A DNA stretch of 64,000 bases, from assembly GCF_003597395.2 (NCBI RefSeq), contig NC_133770.1, forward strand, positions 5,777,292 through 5,841,291, written 5' to 3'. Under the pieces are notes generated by a model. That model had not been told where the DNA came from and searched no databases. It saw only the letters and a list, made by a program, of their open reading frames with translations. This document shows, piece after piece, positions 32,801 through 43,670 of this stretch; the stretch's first letter is position 1, and the number at the start of each line of letters is the position of its first letter. The position numbers were made by a program, and so were the translations under genes. Origin of the DNA: Chelonoidis abingdonii. Taxonomy: Eukaryota; Chordata; Testudines; Testudinidae.

Positions 32801-35800
32801 GCTGCAAAGCTAGCAGAAGCGGGCAGTTTAAGAACTCAGTGACCAAGGAGCAGGAAAAAGAAACCAGAGTAAAAACACTGAAAGCCACAAACACATTTAA
32901 ATTTGGAAGGAGATAAATGAGCCACAGGCTGCTGCAGAAGGAGAGAAAGTGCTGCCAGGAGAGTTAATAGGTGGGTTTTCAATATTGTTGGCCACATAAC
33001 GCTGTGTGCCTTTCCAAGTGCCACCACAACATAATTCCTAGGTTGGTGTGAACTGCATCAACTTCCCCTTGCTCAGCATATAAACCACCAGCTCTTCCGC
33101 TCAGCCATAAGATCACTCCAGACTCATTTTGCAAAGCCTGGACTGCAAGCCCTGCATTGTGTGAACTGGCAACGCTTTCCAGTGGAGGAGTCTATACGCT
33201 CAGTGATGCATGAATGCACCACAGAGACAGAAGACCCATGTGTCCATCACCTTGCCTGTCAGTGGATGAGTGTTCCCTACAACACATTTTCCACTGCTTT
33301 ATAGAGTCTAGTTTTAAAAAGGTCCCAAGCAACATGGCTTCTACTACTTCCTTTGGGAATCTATTCCACATCCTTACAGATCTACCAGCGATTCTTTCTG
33401 ATATTCAGCCTGTCATCTCTGTCTCAATTTCATCTTATTTTTCTTTGTGCCACCACAAATTCTCCCTCCAGCACTTACACCAACACAGCCCTTGGTCACT
33501 GTGTAGCCACACCATAGATATGTAGCTTTTCATATCTTTCCTCATACATCAGTCCCTCTAGACTCGCCCTGATGTTCTCTGAACTCCCTCCGGTGAATCA
33601 TTTTGGTAAAGAGGAGGCCAGAACGGAATGTAACATTTCAAGCGCACTTGCACCAGAGCTATGCAAAGTGCAACCATTCCCTTCCTGTTCCATTCCTTTG
33701 TGCATGCAGCCCAAAATGTGTATTGACCTTTCTCCTATTGTACTGCACTGCAAACTCTGATCTCCCAGGTCACCTCAGCCATTTTCAGCACTTCCTAGAT
33801 TTTTTCCCTGCCATTGTGAACATTTCATCTCTTCCCCGCTCAAATTCTCTGTACAGAATGGAGTGTATGTCTCACGTACCTTCGTTTGCTGTTCATGCTT
33901 CCCACTTTGGACCAAGAATCCATCTCTGGGTTGTAAACTTCTACCGTACTCAGTCTTAATTGGCCATCATATCCACCAATGGCATACAAGAGTCCATTCA
34001 CCACAGCCACACCCACTCGGCTACGTGCTGTCGTCATCGGCTGGCACTTCTCCCAGCGATTTGCAATGGGGTCAAAGACTTCCACCACGTTCAGTGAATC
34101 ACCTGCATAAAAATTTGCTACTCAAATTTAAAAAAGTGACAGGTTTTGGGTTTCTTTTTTTTTTTTTTTGCTGGCATCTCTGCTGAACAGGGGGCAGAAG
34201 CAGAAAGTGATGGACTTTTCCCATCTGTTCATGCATGCATGGAAGGATAATGGCAATACAGGGTTTGCGCTCTGAGCATTAAGGGCAAAACCTGGACTCA
34301 GTGCCTGGAGTATCTGTAGGGATGGCCTGTGCAGGCAGCAGTGGAGAAGAGATCCTGCCCCCCAGGCTATGGAATGGTAGTGGAGCCTGTAAACAGTCCG
34401 TATTCGAGTCTCTGGGTTGGTGCAACCTCCTCAGCCCCTGCATCTCCACATTCCTACATAAACGTCAGCAGGTGCAAGAAGACCCCATCAGCACATTGGC
34501 CCATCCCCACCCAACCCCGATGGGGAACTGCTCAACATTGGAGGGAGTTCCTGTAAAACTGGGCTCCACAATCCTTGCAGACTCCTGACATCCTGCTCCT
34601 GCCCAGTCCCTGCAATCAAACCACAGGCAGGACGCTCAGAGCGGGTAGCCGGGTTTGAGACTTAACAATTAACATAGCAGGGGCCAGTCAACTCCCTGGA
34701 ATCACAGCAACAACATTCCCGCATGGCTGACTTCATTCTTCTAGGGTAGGGAATCCAGGTCTCAGGAAGCAGCCCTGTAGTAAGTGCGTGTTCATTGGAT
34801 AATAGGATAAATGCCATGCAGCAGCCCATTTTAAAAGCTATTATTAAGTTTCTTGGGTTTAAGCAGGTTGACCGTGGGCCTAAAGAACTATGGAAGAGAC
34901 CAGTTTATCTGAAATCCTACTTGCTGAACCTGCGCTTTATCAAATCCCTTCCTTGTCCCACAAGGATCTCATGCTGGGGGAACAAGGCAGGGATTTGGAT
35001 AACTGGGAGGCTCAGATAATAGAGCAGAGACCCCCGTTCAGGACTGTGAGGAAGACGAGTCCCCGGCCGCAGAGGAGGCCACCCTCCTGCTGAATGGCTC
35101 CTGTGGCAGTGCGGAGAACCCTCTGCAGCCGGGTAGTCATGGGAGAGAACGAGTGGGGTAGTAACAGCAGGGCTGCAGAGGGCTCCTTCCACTGCTGCTG
35201 GGCCGCTGACATCTGATCCCTGCAGGCACAAGGTTCAGGGATGGCTACGGTCCTGGAGGGGCAGAGTCCTGGTCAGGGGCGTTTGTGTCCCAAGGGATTG
35301 GGCGTCAATGGCTCTGTGGCAGCACAGCGAGCCCTCTGCATCCCCAGTGTCAGGGGAGCAAATGAGCAGGGCAGCGCAGACACCCCTGGCCAGGACTGCG
35401 GGGAAGAGGCTCCTGTCCTCTCCATCATCCAAACACCTGATTATTTGGATAAAACTTGTGTGCCCCCTGCTAATCAGATAATGGGGAGCACCGTCCTTGG
35501 AGTGACTCCCTGTGTACCTAAATCAAAGAGAAGCTGAACAACTAATACGTGCTCTTGTTCCCATGATGATGCTTTGCATGGCACGAGCCACGTTTTCATG
35601 GTCAAGGTACAACAGAAAGGTTCATAATGGAAATGGAAACAGCCTTTACTACACAGGCTTTGCTTCTCTGAAAGAGACCAAAGAGCACTGCAATTATTTT
35701 ACCTGTTGTATGCTTGAATGCAATGCATGAATCCTGCCAATCAGGGGCAGCTCTAGGGATTTTGCCGCCCCAAGCACGGGAGGCAGACTGCCTTTGGCGG

Positions 35801-38800
35801 CTTGCCTGTGGAGGGTCCGCTGGACCTGCGGCTTCGGACCTCCCGCAGGTGCATCGAAGCCGCGGGCCCAGCGGACCCTCCACAGGCAAGCCACCGAAGG
35901 CAGCCTGCCTGCCACCCTCGCGGCGACCGGCAGAGCGCCCCTCGCGGCTTGCCGCCCCAAGCACGCACTTGGCATGCTGGAGCCTGGAGCTGCCCCTGCT
36001 GCCAATATGTTCTTCTAGTACTGCCTTCAGGGTTCTCCGCACTTCCACTGGACCCCATGATTTTAAAGAGACGCATGCAACAGGTTTGTGTTCAGCGCAA
36101 TTTCACAAAAACTGGAAACACCCCTCAGCAATTCAGCCAGCATTCCTAGAGTGATAAAGATTCAACAACTGGCAACAGCCCCCTTCAGCATTTTATCGGC
36201 TGGATGACATGAGTGTCAACCCAGGGCTGCAGAAAAAGGGAAGTGCAGGAGAGACTGCTCACCATTGTATGGGTGAAGAATGAAGTTAACAGTCTGATGC
36301 CGTTACTCAATAGACACATCACTGTGTAGTTGTGGGAAGTGGATATGCAAGGTACCTGCTGAATTAAGACCTCCAACAGCATAAATCAATCCTGCGATCG
36401 ACGTGCAGCACCGGGGACGCGTTTTGAATGCCGGGAGGTGCGGCCGGCGTTCTGGCATTAGGTGATAGTCTTTTGCTTCATCCACCAGGTCTCTGAAAAT
36501 AAGACCAAACGTTAGAACGATAGTTTGGTGGGTCTTGGGACCACCGTCCAAACTGGCCCCTCTGCTGAAGCTGCCAATGATTACGTCAACTGATCTCTTC
36601 TCTACCCTACAGAGCAAATCCTTCTAGATGATGGTTTAGCCACGTCAGCAGGGCAGCATGAGAGAATCGCTCTTCTGCTACATGTTCCCATTTCATGGAG
36701 AGAGGATTTCAGTCTCTGGGACAGCCAATCCAACACACTATCAGCAGGGAGGCCCACACACACTGGACAACTCCTGAACAGCTCACCGGCATTTGTGGCA
36801 GCAGCGGACAAGGTCATCCTGTTGCACACGGTCAGTGAGGAACTGAGGTCGACAAAGGGGCAGTCGGATTTTGGACAGTAGCTCAGGTAAGCAGGGTTCC
36901 CTCTGATCTCGGTCGTACCGCACCCAGGCTAACGCAGCTTCGAATACCTGCCAGAAGAGAGAGGAGCCATTTCTTTGCTAGGTCTCTGCACCCGGGGGAG
37001 ACATGAGATTTTGTTTTCTCTGTCCTGAAGCAGCTCACAAAAGGAGGGATGAGGATAAACTTGAACAGATGGACTGTAATAAAAGGAACGTCTCACCAAG
37101 GTGCACAGGTGATCAGGAAAACAAGTTACTCAAGGGATCTAGCCCAGGGTCAGCAACCTTTCAGAAGTGGCATGCCGAGTCTTCATTTATTCACTCTAAT
37201 TTAAGGTTTTGCATGCCAGTAATAAATTTTAATGTTTTTAGAAGGTCTCTTTCCATAAGTCTATAATATATAACTAAACTATTGTTGCATGTAAAGTAAA
37301 TAAGGTTTTTAAAATGTTTACGAAGCTTCATTTAAAATTAAATTAAAATGCAGAGCCCCCCCGGACCGTTGGCCAGGACCCAGGCAGTGTGAGTGCCACA
37401 GAAAATCAGCTCGAATGCCGCCTTCCACACACGCGCCATAGGTTGCTTACCCCGATCTAGAGCAAAGATAGTTACACTTTGCCATTCAGAGTACAGCATG
37501 TCTCAGCTAACATCCAGCTCAGCACATTATTCCTTCCCCATTCTTAGCATACACCTTTCAATCACAGAGGCTATCAATGCCATTCCTGAATCCACCAGAG
37601 GGGTCCATTATAACACAGGGCCCAGATTTGGAATCAATTCCCCACCCATGTGTCTGAAATAGCCCCAGCATGTTGACCTTCTGGGTGTGCAGCTGAGAAC
37701 TTCCATTTCAGGGGGCACTGTTCCACTGGTCTAACCAGGCTACCGCCACTGCACTCAGAGATCCTGCTGGGCTGATCAGCAGCAGAAAAGAATTTAAACC
37801 AAGGTCTCCACAATACTGATGTGGAACAGCATTAATGCCTTTAAGGCCAACAGTTTACAGGGTTCGGCCCCTCTTCTCCCAAGAACTGAACTAATAGCAC
37901 CAGAAAAAGTTTTGCTTTGTAAACATCTGATTATTGGCATTTGTGGTTACTGCTGCCACCTTGTGGTGCAATCTTGTCACTGAAACAGGCCACTAACCAT
38001 CATGCATACTTGCTAAATATTGAGTTGTCATGGAGAAAATATGGATAGCCACACACATCAAACCGAAGTTTCCAAGCCTTTCATTTTACACTGGACAAAG
38101 CCAGAACCTCCCACTTCCGTTCTCTAGAGGGTTCTAGCATAAAGTATTTCTCCAACAGATCAGCTGGCAGTCATATCTTTAAATGCAACTTGCACCCCAG
38201 AAGACCCCAAAACATTGAACAGTAGAACCTCAGCGTTACGAACACCCTGGGGTTGGAGGTTGTTTGTAACTCTGAACAAAATGTTATGGTTGTTCTTTCA
38301 TAGATTTATAGACTCTAGGACTGGAAGGGAACTCGAGAGGTCATTGAGTCCAGTCCCCTGCCCTCATGGCAGGACCAAATATGTCTAGACCATCCCTGAT
38401 AGACTTTCAAAATAAAAAAAGATAAACTTTCAAAAGTTTACAACTGAACATTGGACTTAAATACAGCTTGAAACTTTACAATGCAAAAGAAAAATGATTC
38501 TTTAACCATCTTAATTTAAGTGAAACAAGCACAGAAACCATTTCCTTACATTATCAAATCTTTTTTTAAAAACTTTCCCTGTATTTTTAGTAGGTTATAT
38601 TTAAAACAATACTGTACTGCATTTGCTTTTTTTTGTCTCTGTTGCTCTCTGACTGTGTACTTCTGGTTCCAAATGAGGCGTGTGGTTGACCAGTCAGTTC
38701 CTAACTCTGGTGTTCGTAACTCTGAGGTTCTACTGTAAACCCAACTGCATGCTGCTCTGCACTAAAATGCAACCAGCTCAGAGGTGGAGGGTGGCGGCCA

Positions 38801-41800
38801 GCCTGCTGCACAACAGTTAGAAGGGAAATGGTCACCAAGGGCATTGGGACAGAGTCCGCCCCTCACAAGGAGAGTCCTGGAATCATAACTGCTTCAGGCA
38901 GCAGGGAGGACTTCTCATTTTAAAATCCTATGAAAGATACAAAGCCTGCGCTAAAGTTTACCTGCCTCAAAAGAAGGCGGCTTGATTTGAGCATGCCTGA
39001 AATTTGAACAAGAGGTTCTAAGAAAATAAGACGTTTCAGACCTGATGCTTATACCCCTAACCAGGGCCCTCTTTTTCCAACCCGGACTTTCTAGAAGTCT
39101 GATTTCTCTCTTTAGGAATAAGCCCCCAGCACCACCAGAGGGGACGCAATGGCTTGAGAACTGGCAGTAGGATGCTGAGCCTTTCAGCTGCAGATCTCCA
39201 GTTCAGATCGGGATTGCTGCTGCTACGGGTCAAAGTGGCGACAGTTATTCAAAGTGGTGACGGTTATTTATAATGGCCTATGCGAAGTGACTTGGTGTGG
39301 TTCAGTCCAGTTCCTTGTACAAAGGCCTTCATATTATGTAAGCCACCAACCTGACCACCTCATTGGCCATTTCAGGAGGAAGAGTCATTACAAAATGCTG
39401 TAGAGAATCTCAATCCTCGAAGGAATCCCTCCAGAATAAGGCTGAAACACTGTTTATTATGTAGTTCTAGAGATTGCCTCCAGGACAGAGATCTTGGCAC
39501 CTTTCACCAGAATTGAAGTCACTCATTAAAGCAAGAGGCACAATCACTAGAAGCAGCAAAGAATCCTGTGGCACCTTATAGACTAACAGATGTTTTGGAG
39601 CATGAGCTTTCGTGGGTGAATACTCACTTCATCAGATGCATCTGACGAAGTGGGTATTCACCCACGAAAGCTCATGCTCCAAAACGTCTGTTAGTCTATA
39701 AGGTGTCACAGGATTCTTTGCTGCTTTTACAGATCCAGACTAACATGGCTACCCCTCTGATACTTGACAATCACTAGAGTTCAGGATGTCAAGGTTTCTC
39801 TGCCATGAACATTTCAGCACAGTTCAGTGCCATGCTTGGCAAATAACAGATGCTCCCCAGAACAGTGTTCTGATAACTAAGCTGAGAGAAGCCCCAATTC
39901 TTACAAGTTATGTACAGAATGAAAGAGTCAGAGCACCACTATTCTAGCCAAGGGCATACACACACCATCCACAAGACCATCTTCTCAGCTTTGGTCATTG
40001 CATGGACCAGTTCAACTTCTCACCCAGATCTGCTGTGTGACTGCCCCAATGGTTTCAAATCCTCTGGTGGCAAAAGGTGCCTCTGCTATGCCATATACTG
40101 GCTGGTGCACATACCTGCTCCTCAGACTTGACGTTGAGCTCTTCCCTTGAAACCAGCTCCAGCACGTCTTCGAAGGGTAGACCAAGGAACTCTTCAGACA
40201 TGGACACCTCCACAAAATGCTGGTGGATGAAGCTATTGGCAGATTCGTAGAGCACGGCACACATCATGGTTTCTGCAAACTGACGTACACCCAGGCAGTT
40301 CTTAGGATGAAGCCTTGGGGGGGATACAAATTAACATTATTTTAATAGGGGGTTAGCAATTTACACCTTTTTAATGCAGTCCAAAGAAGCAGTGAATATG
40401 AAACTGAACCAAGGGAAAACGTAACCTTGTGAAACTGATGGATGCGCCACATTAGAGAATTCACCCTTCCAACAGACACCAGTTCGCAGGTTAAACTGGC
40501 CAGTCTATGCACAGTCATGGAGACTGACACATGCCAAATTAAGAGGATGGAGAATCGCACCATATGGACAATAAGCCCCCTTGCTGACATTCTCTGAAGT
40601 AGCAAAGACTGAGTGGACCTAGAGACTGATGTACACTCTCCCCGGGCGGGTCTCCTAAAGTCAAGGCTGTGACATGTAGGAGTAGCAGTACAAGAGTCTA
40701 CACAATGTCTATTCCATGCATAAGTCTGACTTCAGATTCCAGGAATGAAACCTGTTGGTTTGACAGCAAGGATAAGCGTGTTCTTCAGAAACTTACAAAC
40801 CTTGTTTGTTTTCACCAGGGACCTTTGCTAATTATCGAAGTGAGATGTTGGTCACCTCTTCTTACTTGACTTTCCTGGCCAACAAAGCTTTATTGAGGAT
40901 GTCTTTTAGCAATTAAAGGTCAGAATGGAGGAACAATCCCTGCAGAAATGAACTAGTGATCAGACCAGCTGAACAGGTGCTGCTGCATGCCATCATAAAG
41001 CAGCACAAAAACTGAAAATGTATTGTTCTAAACAACAGTGCGGTGCAAGGAGCTTTCGCACAGATGTTTCCTAAAAACTTGCAAAAATGCTGAAAATCAA
41101 GTCCACGCTATGGGAGATTTGGAAACTCCCATCTAAGGGAGAAATTCTGCCACCAGATCTGTGCATCTCTGTTCAACAAGAGATGACCATTCTGGTTGTT
41201 TCACAGTATTTATGGGTCATGTAGCTATGAGACATGTCAGAATACTATTGTTTGTTTCTCTTCTTCTAACCGAAATGAAAATAGTTTGTGGAAACATTTG
41301 GTACCACTCTTGCCTCACCATTAAACTAGGCCTACAATGCCCAGAATCAGATTCTGACAGAGATGCCTCAGCTTTGCCTAACTGGGGACCACAAAGTCAC
41401 CAGTACCACAGCAGGGCAAACTCAGTAGTTTGAGCCAAGACCATTCACTACAGCAGCAGCAAACAGAATGCTCTGTCAGGATGGAGCCATGTATGCTTGG
41501 CGTTTCCAGAGACCACACCTCCACATTTAAGAGCTTACTGGCTGTGTGTTACCATTCAAAGACTCCATAAACTGCCAGTAGCCCAAAGGTCAAAGTTTCG
41601 GCACCTTCCTTTTACGCTCTTTCTCCTCCTTTCAGTCCTGACGCCTAAACGGAAATAAACCCTAGGCGCAAGTTTCTGCAGTCTTTAGAAGGGGTCAAGG
41701 GGAGATCCACCACAAGGAAGTTGCCTTTTTGGATTTGATCCTTTGAAGAGGGAATCTTCATGGTTGCTTTCAAACTTTAGATAACCAGTTCTGAGCATCC

Positions 41801-43670
41801 AAGCAACGACCACAGAGAGGATGGGACAGAACCCCTAAGGTCTGGCAATGCCAAGCTCTTACAGGGTATAAAGATCCAAACATTTAAAACAACACTGTGG
41901 TACGTATAATAATGGAGTGAACCAAGAGTACTTTACAACACAAAGAGTTAGATATTGCGAGTGGAGGGAAAGAGCAGCCATTGCCTGCCAAGTAAAGGTT
42001 TACACAACCTTGGACTTTACATCCTCGCAAGCTGTGAGGTCACCAACACCCAGAAAATCCCCAGGAACACATAGTAAAATCAAAGTAGAAAACCCCCCAG
42101 TCATCATATCCTTCCTGTAAAAACTGGAACTAGACATGCATGTTCTGGCTATTCCTGAGGCACGTGATCAGAGCCCACTGAATTTCAAATGTATCTCGTT
42201 ATACATAAAAACCTTAACTACACCTCTTAAATTCATATTTAGGAGCTCAGTAAGAGTGGCCCGCCATTCAAACGTGCTCAGCATAAGCAGCTCTCATTAA
42301 CTTTAGGTGGAGCTGCGGCAGCTCAGAACCTTTGGGAAAAAAAAAAAATCAGGCTACTTTTATTTAAGTGCCTAAAAATGGATTTGAGTCTCTAAGCTTG
42401 GCCCCAGCACTTCACCAGTGCAATCCAGTTCTCTCCGTTTGGTACCGAGCCCAGTGTGCAAAAATTTATTTTTTTTGCCAGGAAAAACCAAGTATGTAAT
42501 ATATGACTAACTATTTGACCTAAGTATCTATGTTTTACACATAATAGAGAACCCCTGGGTTCACACGGAAATATCTGAAACAGGGCCAAAGTACATTTCT
42601 TCTCTGAATCATGCATTTTAGGATAAGTCCATGTAGAATGAAAAAAACTGGTCAAGATGTTGCATTTATTATGTATGTTTGGTGCAATATCCTGGAATGA
42701 ATGGAGGAGCTGTGGAAGAACATGGCATAGTAAAACACAAAAACTAAGTTTACCTAACACTACCAATGCTGAACGTATGGCGTATTTCCAGACACACTGA
42801 GTGCAGTAAAACATGTCAGTTTAGCATTTCCATTTTTCTGTCTGAGTGATCGGGATGTGTTACCTTTGTTCCAGAGAGTAACTCGTGCCCATCTAAGGTC
42901 GCATAGCCTGCCCCACCACCCACAGCTGGACAACCAGTTCTACTGAGACATTGAACGAAGATACAGAGACCTCCACCCTTCTCCTAAAGGACCAAAGGAT
43001 ATTTAACTTTTTCCTGAACCCACCACAAGCAACTGGAAGGAAGGACCACAGTTTAGCATCTTGTCCTCTAACAGCACAATCCCACCACCCTGTTCCACAG
43101 CAATACCAGAACCCATGACCCCATGTTCCAAGGGACCAGTCAAAGGCACAGGGTACCCTTACCTCTCTCTGAGAAAGGTACAGCAGGCGTCTTTGATATT
43201 TTGCAGCTGAAGGAAACTTGCCCCCATGAGCAAAGACTGAACATTCTGCTGATCAATTGCTAGGTGTCCGTTGTAAGCAAAGTTGATCAGAGCCTCTAGC
43301 GCACTAAACAGGGTGGAGAAGAGCAGAAAAAGGGTCATTTGCGTTCAGCTCTATTAGATTATTTCAACTTAATAACAATCTAAGATGCTAGTAGCAACAT
43401 AAATTTATTGAAAAATGTGGTTTATCTTAACGCTTTAAGGCATGTTTGTAAATTGACACACTTGCATGTGTCTGCAGATATAGGCCAAAACACCATTGAC
43501 AAGCCGTATTGGCTGTGGTCCCTTGCCTGTCCCAGGGAGTTACCTTGGATCCATTCCTTGCATGACAATCTCATCCTGTTTGCATTCCATCATATCATTT
43601 GTAAACATGGCATGAAAGTAAGGGATGGAAGCGGCTAGCACGATCCGGTGGGCGCTGAATTTGTGGTCCC
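26500..43670 (-). CDS. KLHL18: KLHL18, kelch-like protein 18 (exons 2-10; exon 1 not in view)
   Basis: Nine minus-strand exons (43670-43544, 43303-43163, 40313-40115, 36947-36787, 36492-36356, 34102-33880, 30428-30324, 29467-29356, 26886-26500) splice into 530 codons without a stop. The product starts at [11 protein letters not shown] inside the BTB domain, continues through the BACK domain and six kelch repeats, and ends GCIPLLTI. It closely follows human KLHL18 as I know it (574 residues), so exon 1 should supply about 44 residues. KLHL proteins bind CUL3 through BTB/BACK and recruit substrates through the kelch propeller for ubiquitination; KLHL18 has been linked to Aurora-A and photoreceptor UNC119. 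All junctions are GT-AG and all phases match. The gene looks intact and lies 12.7 kb upstream of the cathelicidin start on the same strand. Confidence 0.96.
27040..28430 (-). mobile_element. CR1/L3-like LINE remnants in KLHL18 intron 9
   Basis: Two adjoining reverse-orientation 3' fragments (from about 27040 and 27360) show CTAGTCTGGCCCTCTGTTT, GGTGTTTGCCTAACC, TCTCCTCTGGACTTTCTC, CAATACTCCAGCTGAAGCCT and CAGACCCCTGCTGTCTAGC. These are hallmarks of the CR1 ORF2 end and 3' UTR read backwards. Confidence 0.8.
29356..29467 (-). CDS. KLHL18: KLHL18 exon 9: kelch repeat
   Basis: Acceptor TTTTGGCAAG and donor GTAAGT. The exon encodes [18 protein letters not shown] and [18 protein letters not shown] and ends in phase 0, so the next exon begins VEYYNPH. 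Confidence 0.95.
30324..30428 (-). CDS. KLHL18: KLHL18 exon 8: kelch repeat
   Basis: Acceptor CTTCATTGCAG and donor GTAAGC. The exon encodes [19 protein letters not shown] and [12 protein letters not shown], with the Lys codon split across the next junction. Complete kelch motif. Confidence 0.95.
31115..31809 (+). mobile_element. Solo LTR, family B, with 5-bp duplication
   Basis: TGTAGCGGGG to ATGTCTACA, flanked by a perfect GACTC on both sides (31110-31114 and 31810-31814). Related to 45800-46468. No internal retroviral genes. Lies in KLHL18 intron 7. Confidence 0.85.
31810..33230. other. KLHL18 intron 7 sequence, no feature recognised
   Basis: Unique-looking intron DNA. Short ORFs only. 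Confidence 0.5.
33290..33850 (-). mobile_element. CR1/L2-like LINE fragment
   Basis: Reverse-orientation wording AACATGGCTTCTACTACTTC, TTCCACATCCTTACAGATC, CTAGACTCGCCCTGATG and CCAGAACGGAATGTAACA. It abuts KLHL18 exon 7 on its intron side. Confidence 0.6.
33880..34102 (-). CDS. KLHL18: KLHL18 exon 7: kelch repeats 1-2
   Basis: Acceptor TTTATGCAG and donor GTACGT. Seventy-three whole codons include [35 protein letters not shown] and [11 protein letters not shown]. The GG-(x)n-Y-(x)n-W pattern marks kelch blades. Next to the human protein as I know it, the differences are conservative. Confidence 0.94.
34870..35500. mobile_element. Possible Tigger-type DNA transposon remnant
   Basis: The ends carry GGATAACTGGGAGGCTCAGA and GATTATTTGGATAAAAC, reminiscent of Tigger/mariner termini, around a GC-rich core. 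The exact ends could not be set. Confidence 0.35.
35742..35998. mobile_element. 257-bp hAT-type element with palindromic core
   Basis: Perfect 8-bp duplication CTGCCAAT (35734-35741 and 35999-36006); ends CAGGGGCAGCTCTAGG and CCTGGAGCTGCCCCTG. Interior arms (about 35797-35824 and 35870-35905) form a long hairpin: GGTCCGCTGGACCTGCGGCT versus GCCGCGGGCCCAGCGGACC. KLHL18 intron 6. Confidence 0.9.
36356..36492 (-). CDS. KLHL18: KLHL18 exon 6: BACK-kelch linker and first kelch strand
   Basis: Acceptor ATTTTCAG and donor GTACCT. The exon encodes [33 protein letters not shown] and LNSA. It holds the end of BACK (yHlmPerr) and the first Gly-Gly of the propeller. Confidence 0.94.
36787..36947 (-). 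CDS. KLHL18: KLHL18 exon 5: BACK domain, second part
   Basis: Acceptor TTCTGGCAG and donor GTGAGC. The exon encodes [32 protein letters not shown] and [10 protein letters not shown]. The [12 protein letters not shown] motif is typical of BACK. It contains no in-frame ATG, so it must be read from the splice sites. Confidence 0.94.
37144..37454. mobile_element. Short hAT-type element, family C
   Basis: Ends CAGGGTCAGCAACC and ATAGGTTGCTTACCCC with near-perfect duplication GATCTAG(C/A). Same family as 47742-48045 and the long copy 54285-55984. KLHL18 intron 4. Confidence 0.85.
37455..38219. other. KLHL18 intron 4 sequence, no feature recognised
   Basis: No coding or repeat signature seen. Confidence 0.5.
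38220..38735. mobile_element. Tigger/mariner-type element with near-perfect terminal repeats
   Basis: Left end CAGTAGAACCTCAGCGTTAC and right end GTAACTCTGAGGTTCTACTG match over about 27 of 28 bases as inverted repeats. A CR1-type fragment (about 38300-38408) sits inside the left half. Confidence 0.85.
38300..38408 (-). mobile_element. CR1-type fragment inserted in the Tigger-like element
   Basis: ACTCTAGGACTGGAAGGGAA, TCATTGAGTCCAGTCCCCTG and CTAGACCATCCCTGATAGAC are the CR1/L2 3' end in reverse. Confidence 0.75.
39584..39644 (-). ncRNA. Hammerhead ribozyme motif (minus strand), divergent partner
   Basis: Minus strand reads CTGATGA, GTGAGT-ATTC-ACCCAC (one mismatch in stem II), GAAA, GC-TCAT-GC and TCC, then ACATCTG. 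It shares the 12-bp palindrome with the plus-strand motif, so the two overlap at stem I. Confidence 0.68.
39633..39690 (+). ncRNA. Hammerhead ribozyme motif (plus strand)
   Basis: Core CTGACGA (39642-39648), stem II GTGGGT/ACCCAC with loop ATTC (39650-39665), then GAAA (39666-39669). A tiny stem III GC-TCAT-GC and TC give the cleavage site after C39679. Stem I pairs CAGATG (39633-39638) with CGTCTG (39685-39690). All core positions fit the hammerhead consensus, in the minimal type I form known from Penelope-like elements. Confidence 0.72.
40115..40313 (-). CDS. KLHL18: KLHL18 exon 4: BACK domain, first part
   Basis: The exon has 199 bases, an acceptor with a pyrimidine run (CCCCCCCAAG) and donor GTATGT. 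It encodes [18 protein letters not shown], then a helical BACK stretch with [11 protein letters not shown] and [26 protein letters not shown] is a classic BACK motif. Confidence 0.95.
40314..43162. other. KLHL18: KLHL18 intron 3, no feature recognised
   Basis: About 2.85 kb between exons 4 and 3. No repeat family or exon recognised. Confidence 0.5.
43163..43303 (-). CDS. KLHL18: KLHL18 exon 3: end of BTB and 3-box
   Basis: The acceptor is GTTTAG and the donor GTAAGG. The exon encodes [16 protein letters not shown], then [18 protein letters not shown] and [10 protein letters not shown]. This is the last BTB helix pair plus the linker to BACK that contacts CUL3. Confidence 0.94.
43544..43670 (-). 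CDS. KLHL18: KLHL18 exon 2: BTB domain core
   Basis: The exon starts two bases into a Gly codon and ends AG before donor GTAACT. It encodes [20 protein letters not shown] and then [21 protein letters not shown]. The H-x-x-vLAa-S-x-YF pattern is the BTB dimer and CUL3-binding core. Confidence 0.94.

Larger units (their letters stand above)
39552..39772. mobile_element. Penelope-like element fragment, palindromic head-to-head pair
   Basis: The left half (to about 39638) is the reverse complement of the right half (from about 39639), each carrying GAAAGCTCATGCTCC and TGTTAGTCTATAAGGTG, with CACAGGATTCTTTGCTGC. They meet at the perfect palindrome CAGATGCATCTG (39633-39644). The tail TCCAGACTAACATGGCTACC and CCCTCTGATACTT follow. 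I assign it to Penelope-like retroelements because the hammerhead motif sits in the terminal repeat. KLHL18 intron 4. Confidence 0.7.
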
